Assembly (NCBI GenBank): GCA_002309345.1
Contig: DBWZ01000070.1
Span: 565 to 51,766, forward strand
Origin: Pseudobutyrivibrio sp. UBA1225
GTDB lineage: Bacteria; Bacillota; Clostridia; Lachnospirales; Lachnospiraceae
Length of the DNA stretch: 51,202 bases
Direction: 5' to 3'
The notes below the pieces were generated by a model. The model was not told the DNA's origin, searched no databases, and saw only the letters and a list, made by a program, of their open reading frames with translations. The position numbers and the translations under genes were made by a program. Shown piece by piece: positions 34,123-42,388 of this stretch. The stretch's first letter is position 1; each line of letters begins with the position of its first letter.

Positions 34123-34149
34123 GGGGCTCTCTAAAAGGGGAGCCCTTTT
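34123..34149 (+). terminator. Terminator after the second AraC gene
   Basis: GGGCTC (34124-34129) pairs with GAGCCC (34140-34145), followed by TTTT. Moderate strength. Confidence 0.7.
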
Positions 34150-34161
34150 GAAAACGTTTCA
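34149..34161. promoter_or_regulatory. cre-like/LacI-type dyad
   Basis: TGAAAACGTTTCA is one base shorter than the ideal catabolite-response element TGAAAACGTTTTCA. It lies upstream of the transporter operon starting at 34312, so it may be a degenerate CcpA site or another LacI-family operator. Confidence 0.35.
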
Positions 34162-34311
34162 GGTCAAAAATAATATCACGATTTTTGTCCACCCATTTTT
34201 CTGGTAAATCTACAAGTCCAAAACAGCACTAAAAAGGAGTCAATTTAGCGCAAGAAAAACCGACCTTCGAGTCCTAAAATATTCACATAAGTAAAGTGAA
34301 AGGAGAAAAGA

Positions 34312-35274
34312 ATGAAGGTATTAGGTATTTCTTTTGGTCGTATAGATCAGAGAAGTGATGTTATGGTAAAGGAAGCACTCTTCGCCGCTAAGGCAGCAGG
34401 CGCTGAGGTGGAGTTTATCAATACAATAAGACTTAATATTGGTCATTGCCGCGCTTGCGATTATTGTAGTCGCTGTCGTGATAAGGGGGATGTAGAGATT
34501 CACTGCTGTATGAAGGATGATTATCACATTCTTGAGGAGAAATGTCTTGACGCAGATGGAATTATCATTGCAGCACCGGTTTATGCAGTTGGTATAGTTG
34601 GCCAGTTTAAGAATTTTGTAGATAGATTTGGTCCATCTCATGATAGAGCAGCACTTTTGGAGGAGAACAAGAAACGTGCAGAGGCTGGCAAGCCGCTTCT
34701 TGACGAGCGCTATTTCAAGGACAGATATGTTGGATACATTTCAGTAGGAGGAGCTCAGACACACAACTGGGTGGCACTTGGTCTTCCAATGCTTGATTTG
34801 TTTACATTCTCATTCTGTATGAAGTGTGTTGGTCACGTAGATGCTTACGATCAGGGCCGCACAGGTCATCCACTGTTTGATAAGGAATTGATGAGAAAGT
34901 GTGCTGATCTTGGTACTGCAGTTGCAACATCACTTGGTAAGCCATACGACGAGGTAGACACATGGATAGGTCCGGACGGTGTTTGCCCAGTATGTCACAA
35001 CCAACTCTTATCTATAAATGGAACCACAACTGTTGAATGTCCAATCTGTGGAATTTTCGGAAAGCTTTCTGTTGATGGGGACAAGGTGACAGTTGATTTT
35101 TCTGAGGAAGAGAAGAACAGAGCTAGAAACACAAACATCGGTATTTATGAACATTACAACGAGATTCAAAACATGATTACCGTGTGTGTTCCAAAGCTTA
35201 TAGCAAACAAAGATACACTTCCAAAGATGATGGAGAAGTATAAAAATTTCGATGAAGTAGTAAATAATATGTAG
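34312..35274 (+). CDS. Iron-sulfur-flavoprotein-like reductase with zinc-ribbon tail (1)
   Basis: The 320-aa protein begins with a flavodoxin-like NAD(P)H-dependent FMN reductase fold (KVLGISFGRIDQRSDVMVKE; FMN loop AAPVYAVGIVGQFKNFVDRF). An inserted cluster-type motif HCRACDYCSRC with a later Cys resembles that of archaeal iron-sulfur flavoproteins. The C-terminal part has a zinc-ribbon/rubredoxin-like pair (CPVCHNQL, CPICG). It should transfer electrons from reduced cofactors to a small molecule. It forms an operon with the GPH symporter 19 bp downstream, which links it to substrate uptake. A paralogue is at 37033. Confidence 0.78.
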   Translation: MKVLGISFGRIDQRSDVMVKEALFAAKAAGAEVEFINTIRLNIGHCRACDYCSRCRDKGDVEIHCCMKDDYHILEEKCLDADGIIIAAPVYAVGIVGQFKNFVDRFGPSHDRAALLEENKKRAEAGKPLLDERYFKDRYVGYISVGGAQTHNWVALGLPMLDLFTFSFCMKCVGHVDAYDQGRTGHPLFDKELMRKCADLGTAVATSLGKPYDEVDTWIGPDGVCPVCHNQLLSINGTTTVECPICGIFGKLSVDGDKVTVDFSEEEKNRARNTNIGIYEHYNEIQNMITVCVPKLIANKDTLPKMMEKYKNFDEVVNNM

Positions 35275-35293
35275 GATACTATTAGGGGGAAAC

Positions 35294-36736
35294 ATGGATA
35301 CTAACGTTAATAAATTTGGAATGGCTCCTTTGAAGCCAATTAATTATTTTGTCTATGGACTTGGCAACTTTGCCTCACAGCTTTCATGGACAATGGTAAG
35401 TACATATCTTTCAATTTTCTATACTGATGTATTTGGTCTCGGAACTGGTGCGGTTGCATTACTAATGCTTATCGCAAAGGTTTGGGATGGTATCAACGAT
35501 CCAATGATGGGTACATTAATGGAACGTACTCACACAAAGCACGGTCGCTTCCGTCCATACATTGTAGTAGGTGCAGTATTCTTAGTAATCTTTACAGTGC
35601 TTACATTTACAGTTCCTGGATTCTCAGGACCAGCTAAGCTTGCTTATGCATATATCACATACATCGGACTTGGTATGTCATACACAATGACAAACGTTCC
35701 TTACCTTGCACTTCCAATGGTAATGACACGTGATCCAAAGGAAATCAACAAGCTTAACGCAGCACAGATGATGGGTATGACAATCGGTCAGATCATCTTG
35801 AACTTATTCGTACTCAACCTTGTAAAATGGTTTGGTAATGGAAATGAGGCAGCTGGTTATCACTCAACAGCAATCCTTCTTGCACTTGTAGCTCTTCCAA
35901 TGTTCTGGGCAGTTGCAGGTTTCTCAAAAGAAAGAATTGATGTTAAGAAGAGTGAGCAGGGCAGCATTATCGAAGGTCTTAAGCTCATCGGTAAGAACAA
36001 AAACCTTGTTTGCGCACTCTTATACAGCTTAATGAACATGTTTGGTATGCTCGGTCGTATCTCAGTTGCAGTATTCTTCTACATGCACTGTGTACAGGAT
36101 ATGAGATTCATCACAATCTTCATGATGATGCAGATGATTGTTGGAACACTTGTTATGCCAATCGCTCCAAAGCTTTGCATGAGATTTGGTAAGAGAAACG
36201 TTGCTATTGCATCAATGCTCATCCAGGGTATTTCACTTATCGTAATCTTCATTGGACCATCAACAAACATTCCATTCAACTTTGTAATGATGGTTATCTA
36301 CGGATTAGGTTACATTGCAGGTCCTTCAGGAAGCGGTATGATCGTAGATGCTATTGATGATTTCGATCTTAAGTATGGTTATAGAAATGATGGTATGGCA
36401 TTCTCATTCTCAGGAATGGCAACAAAGATTGGTACAGCACTTGCAAACTCAATCTTCCTTTTAATCATGGGCAAATATGGATATGACAACATGTTTGCAC
36501 TTAAGGGACAGCTTGAGACTGTAACAGATGCAGCTACAAAGACAGATCTTTTAGGCCAGATTTCACATATTCAGTTTGGTATCAACCTTTGCGCAAACCT
36601 TCTTCCAGGTATTGTATTCCTTCTTGGAATCATTCCACTTGTTATCTACAACCTCGACAAGCCAGGTTACATGGATAAAGTTAGAGATGGAATCATTCTT
36701 AGAAACAAAGCTCGCGAAGAGGGCAAAGCAGAATAA
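35294..36736 (+). CDS. GPH-family sugar/glycoside:cation symporter
   Basis: The 480-aa protein has 12 membrane helices and the glycoside-pentoside-hexuronide family pattern: YGLGNFASQLSWTMVSTYLS, LIAKVWDGINDPMMGTLMER, TKHGRFRPYIVVG, and GYRNDGMAFSFSGMATKIG in the C-terminal half. Members bring in glycosides or sugars with Na+ or H+. The dense, optimised codon use suggests high expression. Co-transcribed with the flavoprotein gene upstream and closed by a strong terminator. A good candidate for the importer of the intact glycoside. Confidence 0.9.
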   Translation: MDTNVNKFGMAPLKPINYFVYGLGNFASQLSWTMVSTYLSIFYTDVFGLGTGAVALLMLIAKVWDGINDPMMGTLMERTHTKHGRFRPYIVVGAVFLVIFTVLTFTVPGFSGPAKLAYAYITYIGLGMSYTMTNVPYLALPMVMTRDPKEINKLNAAQMMGMTIGQIILNLFVLNLVKWFGNGNEAAGYHSTAILLALVALPMFWAVAGFSKERIDVKKSEQGSIIEGLKLIGKNKNLVCALLYSLMNMFGMLGRISVAVFFYMHCVQDMRFITIFMMMQMIVGTLVMPIAPKLCMRFGKRNVAIASMLIQGISLIVIFIGPSTNIPFNFVMMVIYGLGYIAGPSGSGMIVDAIDDFDLKYGYRNDGMAFSFSGMATKIGTALANSIFLLIMGKYGYDNMFALKGQLETVTDAATKTDLLGQISHIQFGINLCANLLPGIVFLLGIIPLVIYNLDKPGYMDKVRDGIILRNKAREEGKAE

Positions 36737-36742
36737 TCCACT

Positions 36743-36774
36743 AAAAAAGTCTAGGCTTTGGCCTAGACTTTTTT
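36743..36774 (+). terminator. Bidirectional terminator after the symporter
   Basis: A 14-bp perfect stem AAAAAAGTCTAGGC/GCCTAGACTTTTTT with a 4-nt loop. Confidence 0.93.
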
Positions 36775-36857
36775 CATAGAAAATTACCCTGTAATTCCCA
36801 ATGAAGTAAAAAAAATGCTGCGCATGTAAGATGTGTCTCGGCGACAGAAGAAGTTAA

Positions 36858-36973
36858 TTGCAAAAAATAACAAGGTATAATTGCACATCTACAATGGGGA
36901 TATTTTATTTGCAATATATGACAAATTCTACCCCAACAATTTTAAAGAGCATCATGAAATAATCCTATATAGT
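36858..36973 (+). promoter_or_regulatory. Island operator array D and promoter (before 37033)
   Basis: TTGCAA (36858), TTGCAC (36881) and TTGCAA (36909) have steps of 23 and 28 bp. GCATCA is at 36949 and TATAGT at 36968-36973, 110 bp from the first site. Similarity to array A goes beyond the sites: TTGCACATCT, a GGG block and the AAAGAGCATCA region all line up. Confidence 0.62.
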
Positions 36974-37032
36974 ATTTCATATATAGAGATGACATGAAAA
37001 GGGTCTAATAAAAACTAGGAAGGTATATTGTA

Positions 37033-38058
37033 ATGGAAAAGAAAAAGGTACTTGGCATCTCCTTTGGTCGCAAGATGAGCAACTGTGATGTCATGGTAAA
37101 GGAAGCTTTAATGGAGTGCCAGCGTCAAGGCTGTGATGTGGCATTTTTGAGAGCAGACGATTTGGAAATCAATAACTGCACAGGTTGTATCGCTTGCGTT
37201 ATTGGTATGATGAGCGGAAGAGGTAGAGGCTACTGTGTAAAGCATGATGATTTCGATATTTTAGATGAGGCGGTTATGCAGGCTGATGCACTAATCTTGG
37301 CTTGCCCAACCTATGAAACATCAGTTACAGGTCGATTCAAAACAATCTGCGACCGCATTGGACCAAGCCACGATATTTCATTTAGAAAGGTTCGATATGG
37401 CGAGGGAATCGCTGCGGGAATTCCAGAGGAACAGTTGCCTGATGTAAGAGCAATGAAGAAGCGCTCAGCGGCACTTATTTCTGTGGGCGGTGCAATGACA
37501 GAAGAGTGGATAGCGCTAACTCTTCCGATGATGTTTGAGTTTACATTCCCAATGGGAATTGATGTAGTTGACACAGTTGAATATTATGGCGCAATGGCCT
37601 GCGAAAATGTGGCAGGAAATCCCAAAATGATGGAGCGCATGACACAGGTTGGAAGGAACATTGTAGCTTCAATCAATGCAGATACTGAGGATGAGCGTAT
37701 CAAGTATCGCGGCGACGAGGAGGGCACTTGCCCAATCTGTCACACCAGATTGATTCAGTTCTCCCATGACAAGAAAACTGCTTCTTGTTTGGTCTGCGGA
37801 AGTAGAGGAACCTTTGATATTGTAGATGGCAAATTTGTTATGAATTACACCCAAGAGGAGCTTGACCGTTCAAGACTTCGCTGGGGAGGCAAGCTAGAGC
37901 ATTCTACAGAGATTAAGACTCAGGCTCAACCGGCAGGAACAATCAAAAATCTTAAAGAATTAAAACAACCATATGCAGATTTCAATCCTGGAGTATGGGA
38001 GGCCGATAAAACGGCTTATGGAAATTTGGTTAGAGAATTTTTTAGGGAAAAGTTGTAA
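37033..38058 (+). CDS. Iron-sulfur-flavoprotein-like reductase with zinc-ribbon tail (2)
   Basis: The 341-aa protein is a paralogue of the 34312 product. It shares the opening (KVLGISFGRKMSNCDVMVKE), the FMN-loop region (ACPTYETSVTGRFKTICDR), a Cys motif in the same place (CTGCIACVIGMMSGRGRGYC) and a C-terminal ribbon (CPICHTRL, CLVCGSRG). The C-terminus is 25 residues longer. The Cys spacing differs from copy 1 (a ten-residue loop before the last Cys), so the cluster may not be identical. Under site array D and probably with the isomerase downstream. Ribosome site AGGAAGG. Confidence 0.78.
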   Translation: MEKKKVLGISFGRKMSNCDVMVKEALMECQRQGCDVAFLRADDLEINNCTGCIACVIGMMSGRGRGYCVKHDDFDILDEAVMQADALILACPTYETSVTGRFKTICDRIGPSHDISFRKVRYGEGIAAGIPEEQLPDVRAMKKRSAALISVGGAMTEEWIALTLPMMFEFTFPMGIDVVDTVEYYGAMACENVAGNPKMMERMTQVGRNIVASINADTEDERIKYRGDEEGTCPICHTRLIQFSHDKKTASCLVCGSRGTFDIVDGKFVMNYTQEELDRSRLRWGGKLEHSTEIKTQAQPAGTIKNLKELKQPYADFNPGVWEADKTAYGNLVREFFREKL

Positions 38059-38141
38059 GAAAAATAGATTTGTATATACGATATAAGAAAATTGAAATCA
38101 TATTATAAAAAGCTAAAAGATTTATGAGGAGGTATATATAT

Positions 38142-39110
38142 ATGAAAATAGGTGTATGTTCCAATGTACGAGAGGATTTACCTTGGGAAGAAGCATTACA
38201 GTATTTTGCAAAGAAGGGAATCGAGTGCGTTGAAGTGGGTGTAGGAGGATATCCAGGAAAGGATCATTGCGACCCAGACCTGCTTTTAAATGATGAAGAA
38301 GCTTATGCAAAGTGGAAGAAAGCATTAGACGATAATGGAATCACAGTATCAGGATTTTCTTGCCACTCAAATCCGGTTCATCCTAACAAAGAGTTTGCAG
38401 CAGAATCAGACAAGGCAATGAGAGATGCAGTGCTTATGGCAGAAAAATATGGTATCCACAACATAGAATGCTTCTCTGGTTGTCCTGGAGATTTCGAAGG
38501 AGCTAAATATCCTAACTGGGTTACATGTCCTTGGCCAAATGATTTTGGAGAGATATTAGTGTATCAGTGGAATGAAGTTCTCATCCCTTATTGGAAAGAG
38601 TTTGTGAAATTCGCAAGAGAGCATGGAGTGACAGAAATCGGTTTAGAAATGCATCCTGGATTCTGTGTTTATAATACCCAGACCTTACTCAAGCTTCGCG
38701 AAGCCGTTGGACCAGAAATCGGCTGCAACTTTGACCCATCTCATCTTATCTGGCAGGGAATGGATCCTGTAACTGTTATCCGCGCACTTAAGGGAGCTAT
38801 ATTCCATGTGCATGCAAAGGATACACGCATAGACGATAACAACACTCGCCTCAACGGTGTGTTAGATACAAAGTCTTATGCAGATGAGATTAATCGCTCA
38901 TGGATATTCCGTTCATGCGGCTATGGAAATGACAGATTATACTGGAACGACATCATTTCAAATCTCAGAATGATTGGATATGACAAGGTAATGTGCATAG
39001 AGCATGAGGATTCGCTCATGAGCTTGGATGAAGGTCTTGAGAAAGCTGTTGCTTGCATGCAAGATACTATCATCAAAGAAGCAAAGCTTACCAACGCAAG
39101 ATGGATTTAA
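38142..39110 (+). CDS. Sugar phosphate isomerase/epimerase-family TIM-barrel protein
   Basis: The 322-aa protein has the xylose-isomerase-like barrel with likely metal ligands Glu (IGLEMHPGF), Asp (CNFDPSHLIW), His (FHVHAKDT) and Glu (CIEHEDS). It is close to the IolE/sugar-epimerase group and is not the alpha-type deglycosidase branch. It may isomerise the 3-oxo-sugar freed by C-glycoside cleavage. The start is the ATG at 38142 with AGGAGG eight bases upstream; an ATG 18 bases earlier is inside the spacer. Last gene of the island, followed by a terminator. Confidence 0.82.
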   Translation: MKIGVCSNVREDLPWEEALQYFAKKGIECVEVGVGGYPGKDHCDPDLLLNDEEAYAKWKKALDDNGITVSGFSCHSNPVHPNKEFAAESDKAMRDAVLMAEKYGIHNIECFSGCPGDFEGAKYPNWVTCPWPNDFGEILVYQWNEVLIPYWKEFVKFAREHGVTEIGLEMHPGFCVYNTQTLLKLREAVGPEIGCNFDPSHLIWQGMDPVTVIRALKGAIFHVHAKDTRIDDNNTRLNGVLDTKSYADEINRSWIFRSCGYGNDRLYWNDIISNLRMIGYDKVMCIEHEDSLMSLDEGLEKAVACMQDTIIKEAKLTNARWI

Positions 39111-39127
39111 GAAGAATAAGAAATGAA

Positions 39128-39162
39128 GAAAGCATCCCAGCCAATTGGTCTGGGATGCTTTC
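39128..39162. terminator. Bidirectional terminator between convergent genes
   Basis: GAAAGCATCCCAG (39128-39140) pairs perfectly with CTGGGATGCTTTC (39150-39162). It lies between the isomerase and the convergent NlpC/P60 gene. Confidence 0.88.
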
Positions 39163-39173
39163 GTGTTAATTAT

Positions 39174-40613
39174 TTACAACGTCCAAGGCTCTACGATTGC
39201 ATCAATGTTTTGCAACCAAGTAGTTCCATTTTTTCTTTTAACTGTGAGAGGTGTTATGGCAACTGAATTAACTGGTTGAACATCTTCATATCCATTTGAA
39301 TCAACTACCGAACCTAAAGCACTGATTACATAGCTTGTGCCGTCTACAGTTCCAAGATAAATCATAGTGTGCCCAGAGAAATAAAGTGGTGTTCCAGGTA
39401 TGCACTTTGAAATCACATCAGCCTTTGCTGCATCATCTAAATCTCCGATGTTGCGACAGGTTCCAGGAACCTCTCTCTGCCAGCTTGTGTTTCTTGGCAT
39501 ATCGAGACCAAAGCATTTGTATACGTTACCAACATAAGCAGAGCAATCTACTGAATCAAGCATTCCGCCCCATCCGTAGGTGTTGCCTAAATATTTAAAA
39601 CTCAAATTCACAAGATTTGCTGATGTCATTGGTAAATAACCAATATTAACATCCTTGCCTTGAGATACTAGTGCTACTTGCTTTATCATCTTTCCATCTT
39701 CGCCACGAGTAGGAAGATATACAACATAATTATTCCAAGCGCCTCGTGTACCGATATTTCTTGGAACCTCTGAATCAGGCACGAGCTTAAGTGTTGTTCC
39801 CATTGTAAGCTTTACACCTGAAGTCGCTGGCAAATAATGTGACTCTGAAAGAGCAAATTCATCTGTGGTAACCACGATGAAATCCTTTCCAAATACATCA
39901 GTCTGCCACATGTCAAGCCACTGAGCCTTGTCCTCGCAAAATGCGATGTCATCTCCAAGCACCCAACCACTAACAGTTTTTGAGTAACCCCAGTAAAACT
40001 CATGTCCGTTAATCTTAACATAGGCCTTTACTAAAAATGGCTCATTTACTCTTAATGACGATAGGATTACTTCATCATCCGAATCCTCGGCGCTATAACC
40101 AATATAATCGGCAGTAGGAAGTGATTTAATCTGAGTCTGACTTACAGCTACTGCGTACTTAGGGCTGATAATGCCGCTCCAGCTATCCTGAGGAACAGCT
40201 ATCATACCGGCTATAGATCTATAATAAAGATCCGTATCTGTTTCTACACCATTTACAAAAATAGGCTTTTGAGGAATCTCGCTTGCAATGCTGTTGGCAA
40301 GCTTTACCTTCAATTCGCCCGCATCATAGCTTGCATCCATTCCAGTAATATCATTCATATTTGCTGTTGGTGATTTCAGTGCAGCAGAATTAAATAGACT
40401 AACCTTGTTTGGATCCATTAAAAGCGCACCAGATTGTTCGCCTGTACGAGTATTCCAATAGGTTGGCGCACACATCTCACGTGTAACAGTGCTTTCAGTA
40501 GGAACAACTGCTTCTGCGCTTTCAGTAAAAACAGTTGCAGCAATGGCAAAAGAAAAAATTGCTACAGCAACTTTTGTTTTTACATTGTTTACATGTTTCA
40601 AGATTTTTTTCAT
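39174..40613 (-). CDS. Secreted NlpC/P60 cell-wall hydrolase with SH3-like domains
   Basis: The 479-aa precursor has a signal peptide (about 1-35, VAVAIFSFAIAATVFTESAEA) and two SH3-like regions (about 150-225 and 230-330). A C-terminal NlpC/P60 domain has catalytic Cys357 (GGMLDSVDCSAYVG) and His415 (FSGHTMIYLG). Such enzymes cut gamma-D-Glu-diamino acid bonds in peptidoglycan stems. The SH3-SH3-NlpC order resembles YgiM/Spr-like and amidase proteins of clostridia. It has its own strong promoter and ribosome site (GGAGGATAC), and marks the right border of the catabolic island. Confidence 0.88.
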   Translation of the reverse strand: MKKILKHVNNVKTKVAVAIFSFAIAATVFTESAEAVVPTESTVTREMCAPTYWNTRTGEQSGALLMDPNKVSLFNSAALKSPTANMNDITGMDASYDAGELKVKLANSIASEIPQKPIFVNGVETDTDLYYRSIAGMIAVPQDSWSGIISPKYAVAVSQTQIKSLPTADYIGYSAEDSDDEVILSSLRVNEPFLVKAYVKINGHEFYWGYSKTVSGWVLGDDIAFCEDKAQWLDMWQTDVFGKDFIVVTTDEFALSESHYLPATSGVKLTMGTTLKLVPDSEVPRNIGTRGAWNNYVVYLPTRGEDGKMIKQVALVSQGKDVNIGYLPMTSANLVNLSFKYLGNTYGWGGMLDSVDCSAYVGNVYKCFGLDMPRNTSWQREVPGTCRNIGDLDDAAKADVISKCIPGTPLYFSGHTMIYLGTVDGTSYVISALGSVVDSNGYEDVQPVNSVAITPLTVKRKNGTTWLQNIDAIVEPWTL

Positions 40614-40679
40614 GCGTATCCTCCAATTTCTAGTTGTGGTCGTTCCTCCCCGCTACATTTAAAATTGTAGAATATCGTC

Positions 40680-40708
40680 ATTATACCTGTAAACGTACTC
40701 TTTTTCAA
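40680..40708 (-). promoter_or_regulatory. Promoter of the NlpC/P60 gene
   Basis: On the minus strand TTGAAA (40703-40708) and TATAAT (40680-40685), 17 bp apart: close to ideal. A leader of about 60 nt contains CTACA/TGTAG. The rest of the 328-bp spacer, up to the next promoter near 40848, shows nothing else clear. Confidence 0.85.
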
Positions 40709-40847
40709 GCTGGGAGGGGAGTATCTTCATGATTATAGGCGATTCAGAATTTTCCATAAATGTTATTGGAAAAGGCAATAGAGTAATCATAAAAAGTGCG
40801 ATATTTTATCAAAAGAAGTACTTGGATAAAATGTTAAAAACGTGTAT

Positions 40848-40941
40848 TATAATGTTTATGATTTCTTGTGGGATATTTAGGGAATCCTACTAAAATCCTG
40901 TTCCTCGCGGGGGCAGATGACTAAACAAAAAGGAGAACATT
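40848..40941 (+). promoter_or_regulatory. Promoter -10 and structured leader before DUF4430/ECF genes
   Basis: TATAAT at 40848-40853 is followed by a leader of about 80 nt. TTTAG and CTAAA enclose GGGAATCC, TAAAATCC and the G/C block CTCGCGGGGGCAG. The order GGGAA, then AAAATCC, loosely recalls a cobalamin riboswitch core, but the helices and the box do not pair as required. Possible divergent riboswitch for a vitamin transporter; not demonstrated. Confidence 0.35.
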
Positions 40942-41364
40942 ATGAAAAACAACAAGAAAAAGATTATAATCGGTGGGATAATTCTCGCAGTATTAATTGC
41001 AATTTTTACGGTATGTTATTTTAAGTTTTATGCGAAGCCTGTAGAGGGGAGCAAGAAAGTTGTAATTGAGGTGGTTGATAGAGAGGGGAATACCACAGGT
41101 TATAAGTTAGCTACAGATGCTGAGTTCTTGAAGCAAGCCATGGATGAGTTATCTAAATCAGACAAAGAGTTTAGTTATAAGGGATCTGAGAGCGAATATG
41201 GAATAATGATCGAAGAAATCAATGGTCAGCAAGCAATCTATGACAAGGATAACGCTTATTGGGCTTTATATGTAAATGATAATTACGGTGAATATGGTGC
41301 AGACCAGCAGCCTGTAATAGATGGTGAAACATACACATGGAAGTATGAAAGTGTGACACAATAA
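40942..41364 (+). CDS. DUF4430 (transcobalamin-like) membrane-anchored protein
   Basis: The 140-aa protein has an N-terminal basic start and membrane anchor (KKIIIGGIILAVLIAIFTVC) and a DUF4430 domain (VVIEVVDREGNTTGYKLATD, and GQQAIYDKDNAYWALYVNDN with the conserved aromatic stretch, ending YTWKYESVTQ). DUF4430 domains occur in cobalamin carriers and in surface proteins next to ECF transporters. The gene stops one base before the S-component start, so the two are translationally coupled. It probably captures the vitamin outside and hands it on. Confidence 0.82.
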   Translation: MKNNKKKIIIGGIILAVLIAIFTVCYFKFYAKPVEGSKKVVIEVVDREGNTTGYKLATDAEFLKQAMDELSKSDKEFSYKGSESEYGIMIEEINGQQAIYDKDNAYWALYVNDNYGEYGADQQPVIDGETYTWKYESVTQ

Positions 41365-41904
41365 ATGAAGGGTGATAAGTCACTTTTTTCAGCAAAGGAC
41401 ATAGCATATATAGGAATAATGATTGCGGTTATCGAGGCATGTAAGTTTGCCTTGAGTTTTCTTCCAAACATCGAGCTAACTACATTCTGGCTCATTATGT
41501 TTACCCTTTTTTATGGACGCAAAACAGCAATCCTTGTGCCTGTTCTAATACTAGTAGAGGGGGCTGTCTACGGGGTGAATACCTGGTGGATAATGTATCT
41601 ATACATATGGCCCTTGCTAGTGTTAATGGCTTGGCTGTTTCGTAAATGCGAATCAGCATTATTCTGGGCTATATTTTCAGGAATCTTCGGTTTGTGTTTT
41701 GGCGGACTTTGTGCCCTGACGCCATTCTTTATGGGTGTGTTTACCGAAGGAATCTCTAGTGGTTTTAACACAGCCTTTTCTTTTTGGATTTCTGGAATCC
41801 CCTGGGATATTGTGCACTGCGTAGGCAACTTCGTGTTTATGCTTATCCTTTTTAAGCCAATAGGTAAAGTGATGAAAAAGGCTTTTCATATGGAACAGAT
41901 TTGA
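41365..41904 (+). CDS. ECF transporter S component
   Basis: The 179-aa protein has about six membrane helices (ELTTFWLIMFTLFYGRKTAI, WIMYLYIWPLLVLMAWLF, ALFWAIFSGIFGLCFGGLCA) and a start (KDIAYIGIMIAVIEACKFAL) typical of energy-coupling-factor substrate-binding membrane proteins. The substrate is unknown. The DUF4430 partner suggests a corrinoid. No EcfA/EcfT genes are nearby, so it would use the shared module encoded elsewhere. Confidence 0.82.
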   Translation: MKGDKSLFSAKDIAYIGIMIAVIEACKFALSFLPNIELTTFWLIMFTLFYGRKTAILVPVLILVEGAVYGVNTWWIMYLYIWPLLVLMAWLFRKCESALFWAIFSGIFGLCFGGLCALTPFFMGVFTEGISSGFNTAFSFWISGIPWDIVHCVGNFVFMLILFKPIGKVMKKAFHMEQI

Positions 41905-41909
41905 ATTAT

Positions 41910-41936
41910 AAAAGCTCCGCAACTCGCGGAGCTTTT
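41910..41936 (+). terminator. Terminator after the ECF gene
   Basis: AAAAGCTCCGC pairs with GCGGAGCTTTT around a 5-nt loop: an 11-bp perfect stem usable from both sides. Confidence 0.92.
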
Positions 41937-42028
41937 GAAATATCAGACTTCATTCACTTGATTCATAAAAACAATCTAAAAAATCATTTTTAGTTTTTCA
42001 AAATCAATACAATTTGGATTATCAATAA

Positions 42029-42277
42029 TTAGTTATTTAAACCGTCAATATAATCTGAAATAGCACTTGTATCGACTTCGAAGTATTCGTATTCTTTGTT
42101 AGCTTCGCGTGCCTTTTCAGCTTTATCGTATATTGAAAAACCAATCCAGCCTACAATTGCAATTGTGACGAGAAGTACGCAACATACGCTAAGTACATGC
42201 TCGATTTTCTTCTTTCTAACAAGAGCCTTGCGGTGTGTCTTGTCGTGTTTCTTTTGATCTACTTTTTCCTGACTCAT
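42029..42277 (-). CDS. Small single-helix membrane protein of unknown function
   Basis: The 82-aa protein has a very basic N-terminus (KKHDKTHRKALVRKKKIEH), one membrane helix (VLSVCCVLLVTIAIVGWIGF) and an acidic external tail (EYEYFEVDTSAISDYIDGLN). I know no function for it. The AGGAGAAG site and a good promoter upstream support that it is expressed. Similar small proteins appear to be common in Lachnospiraceae. Confidence 0.7.
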   Translation of the reverse strand: MSQEKVDQKKHDKTHRKALVRKKKIEHVLSVCCVLLVTIAIVGWIGFSIYDKAEKAREANKEYEYFEVDTSAISDYIDGLNN

Positions 42278-42328
42278 TTCTTCTCCTAACCTGAAGCAAA
42301 TGCTCCCTCTAGGGATGCCTCAGTCTTT

Positions 42329-42358
42329 ACTATATAACTACAAAATATAGTACCTCAA
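42329..42358 (-). promoter_or_regulatory. Promoter of the small membrane protein gene
   Basis: On the minus strand TTGAGG (42353-42358) and TATAGT (42329-42334), 18 bp apart. Confidence 0.6.
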
Positions 42359-42388
42359 CCCCTGTCTTTTTTCAAGGATATATGGGAA

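Noticed and set aside
40861..40941. Standard cobalamin riboswitch
   Set aside because: The GGGAA and AAAATCC pieces are suggestive but the surrounding helices do not pair and the usual CCCGCCACUG box is missing.
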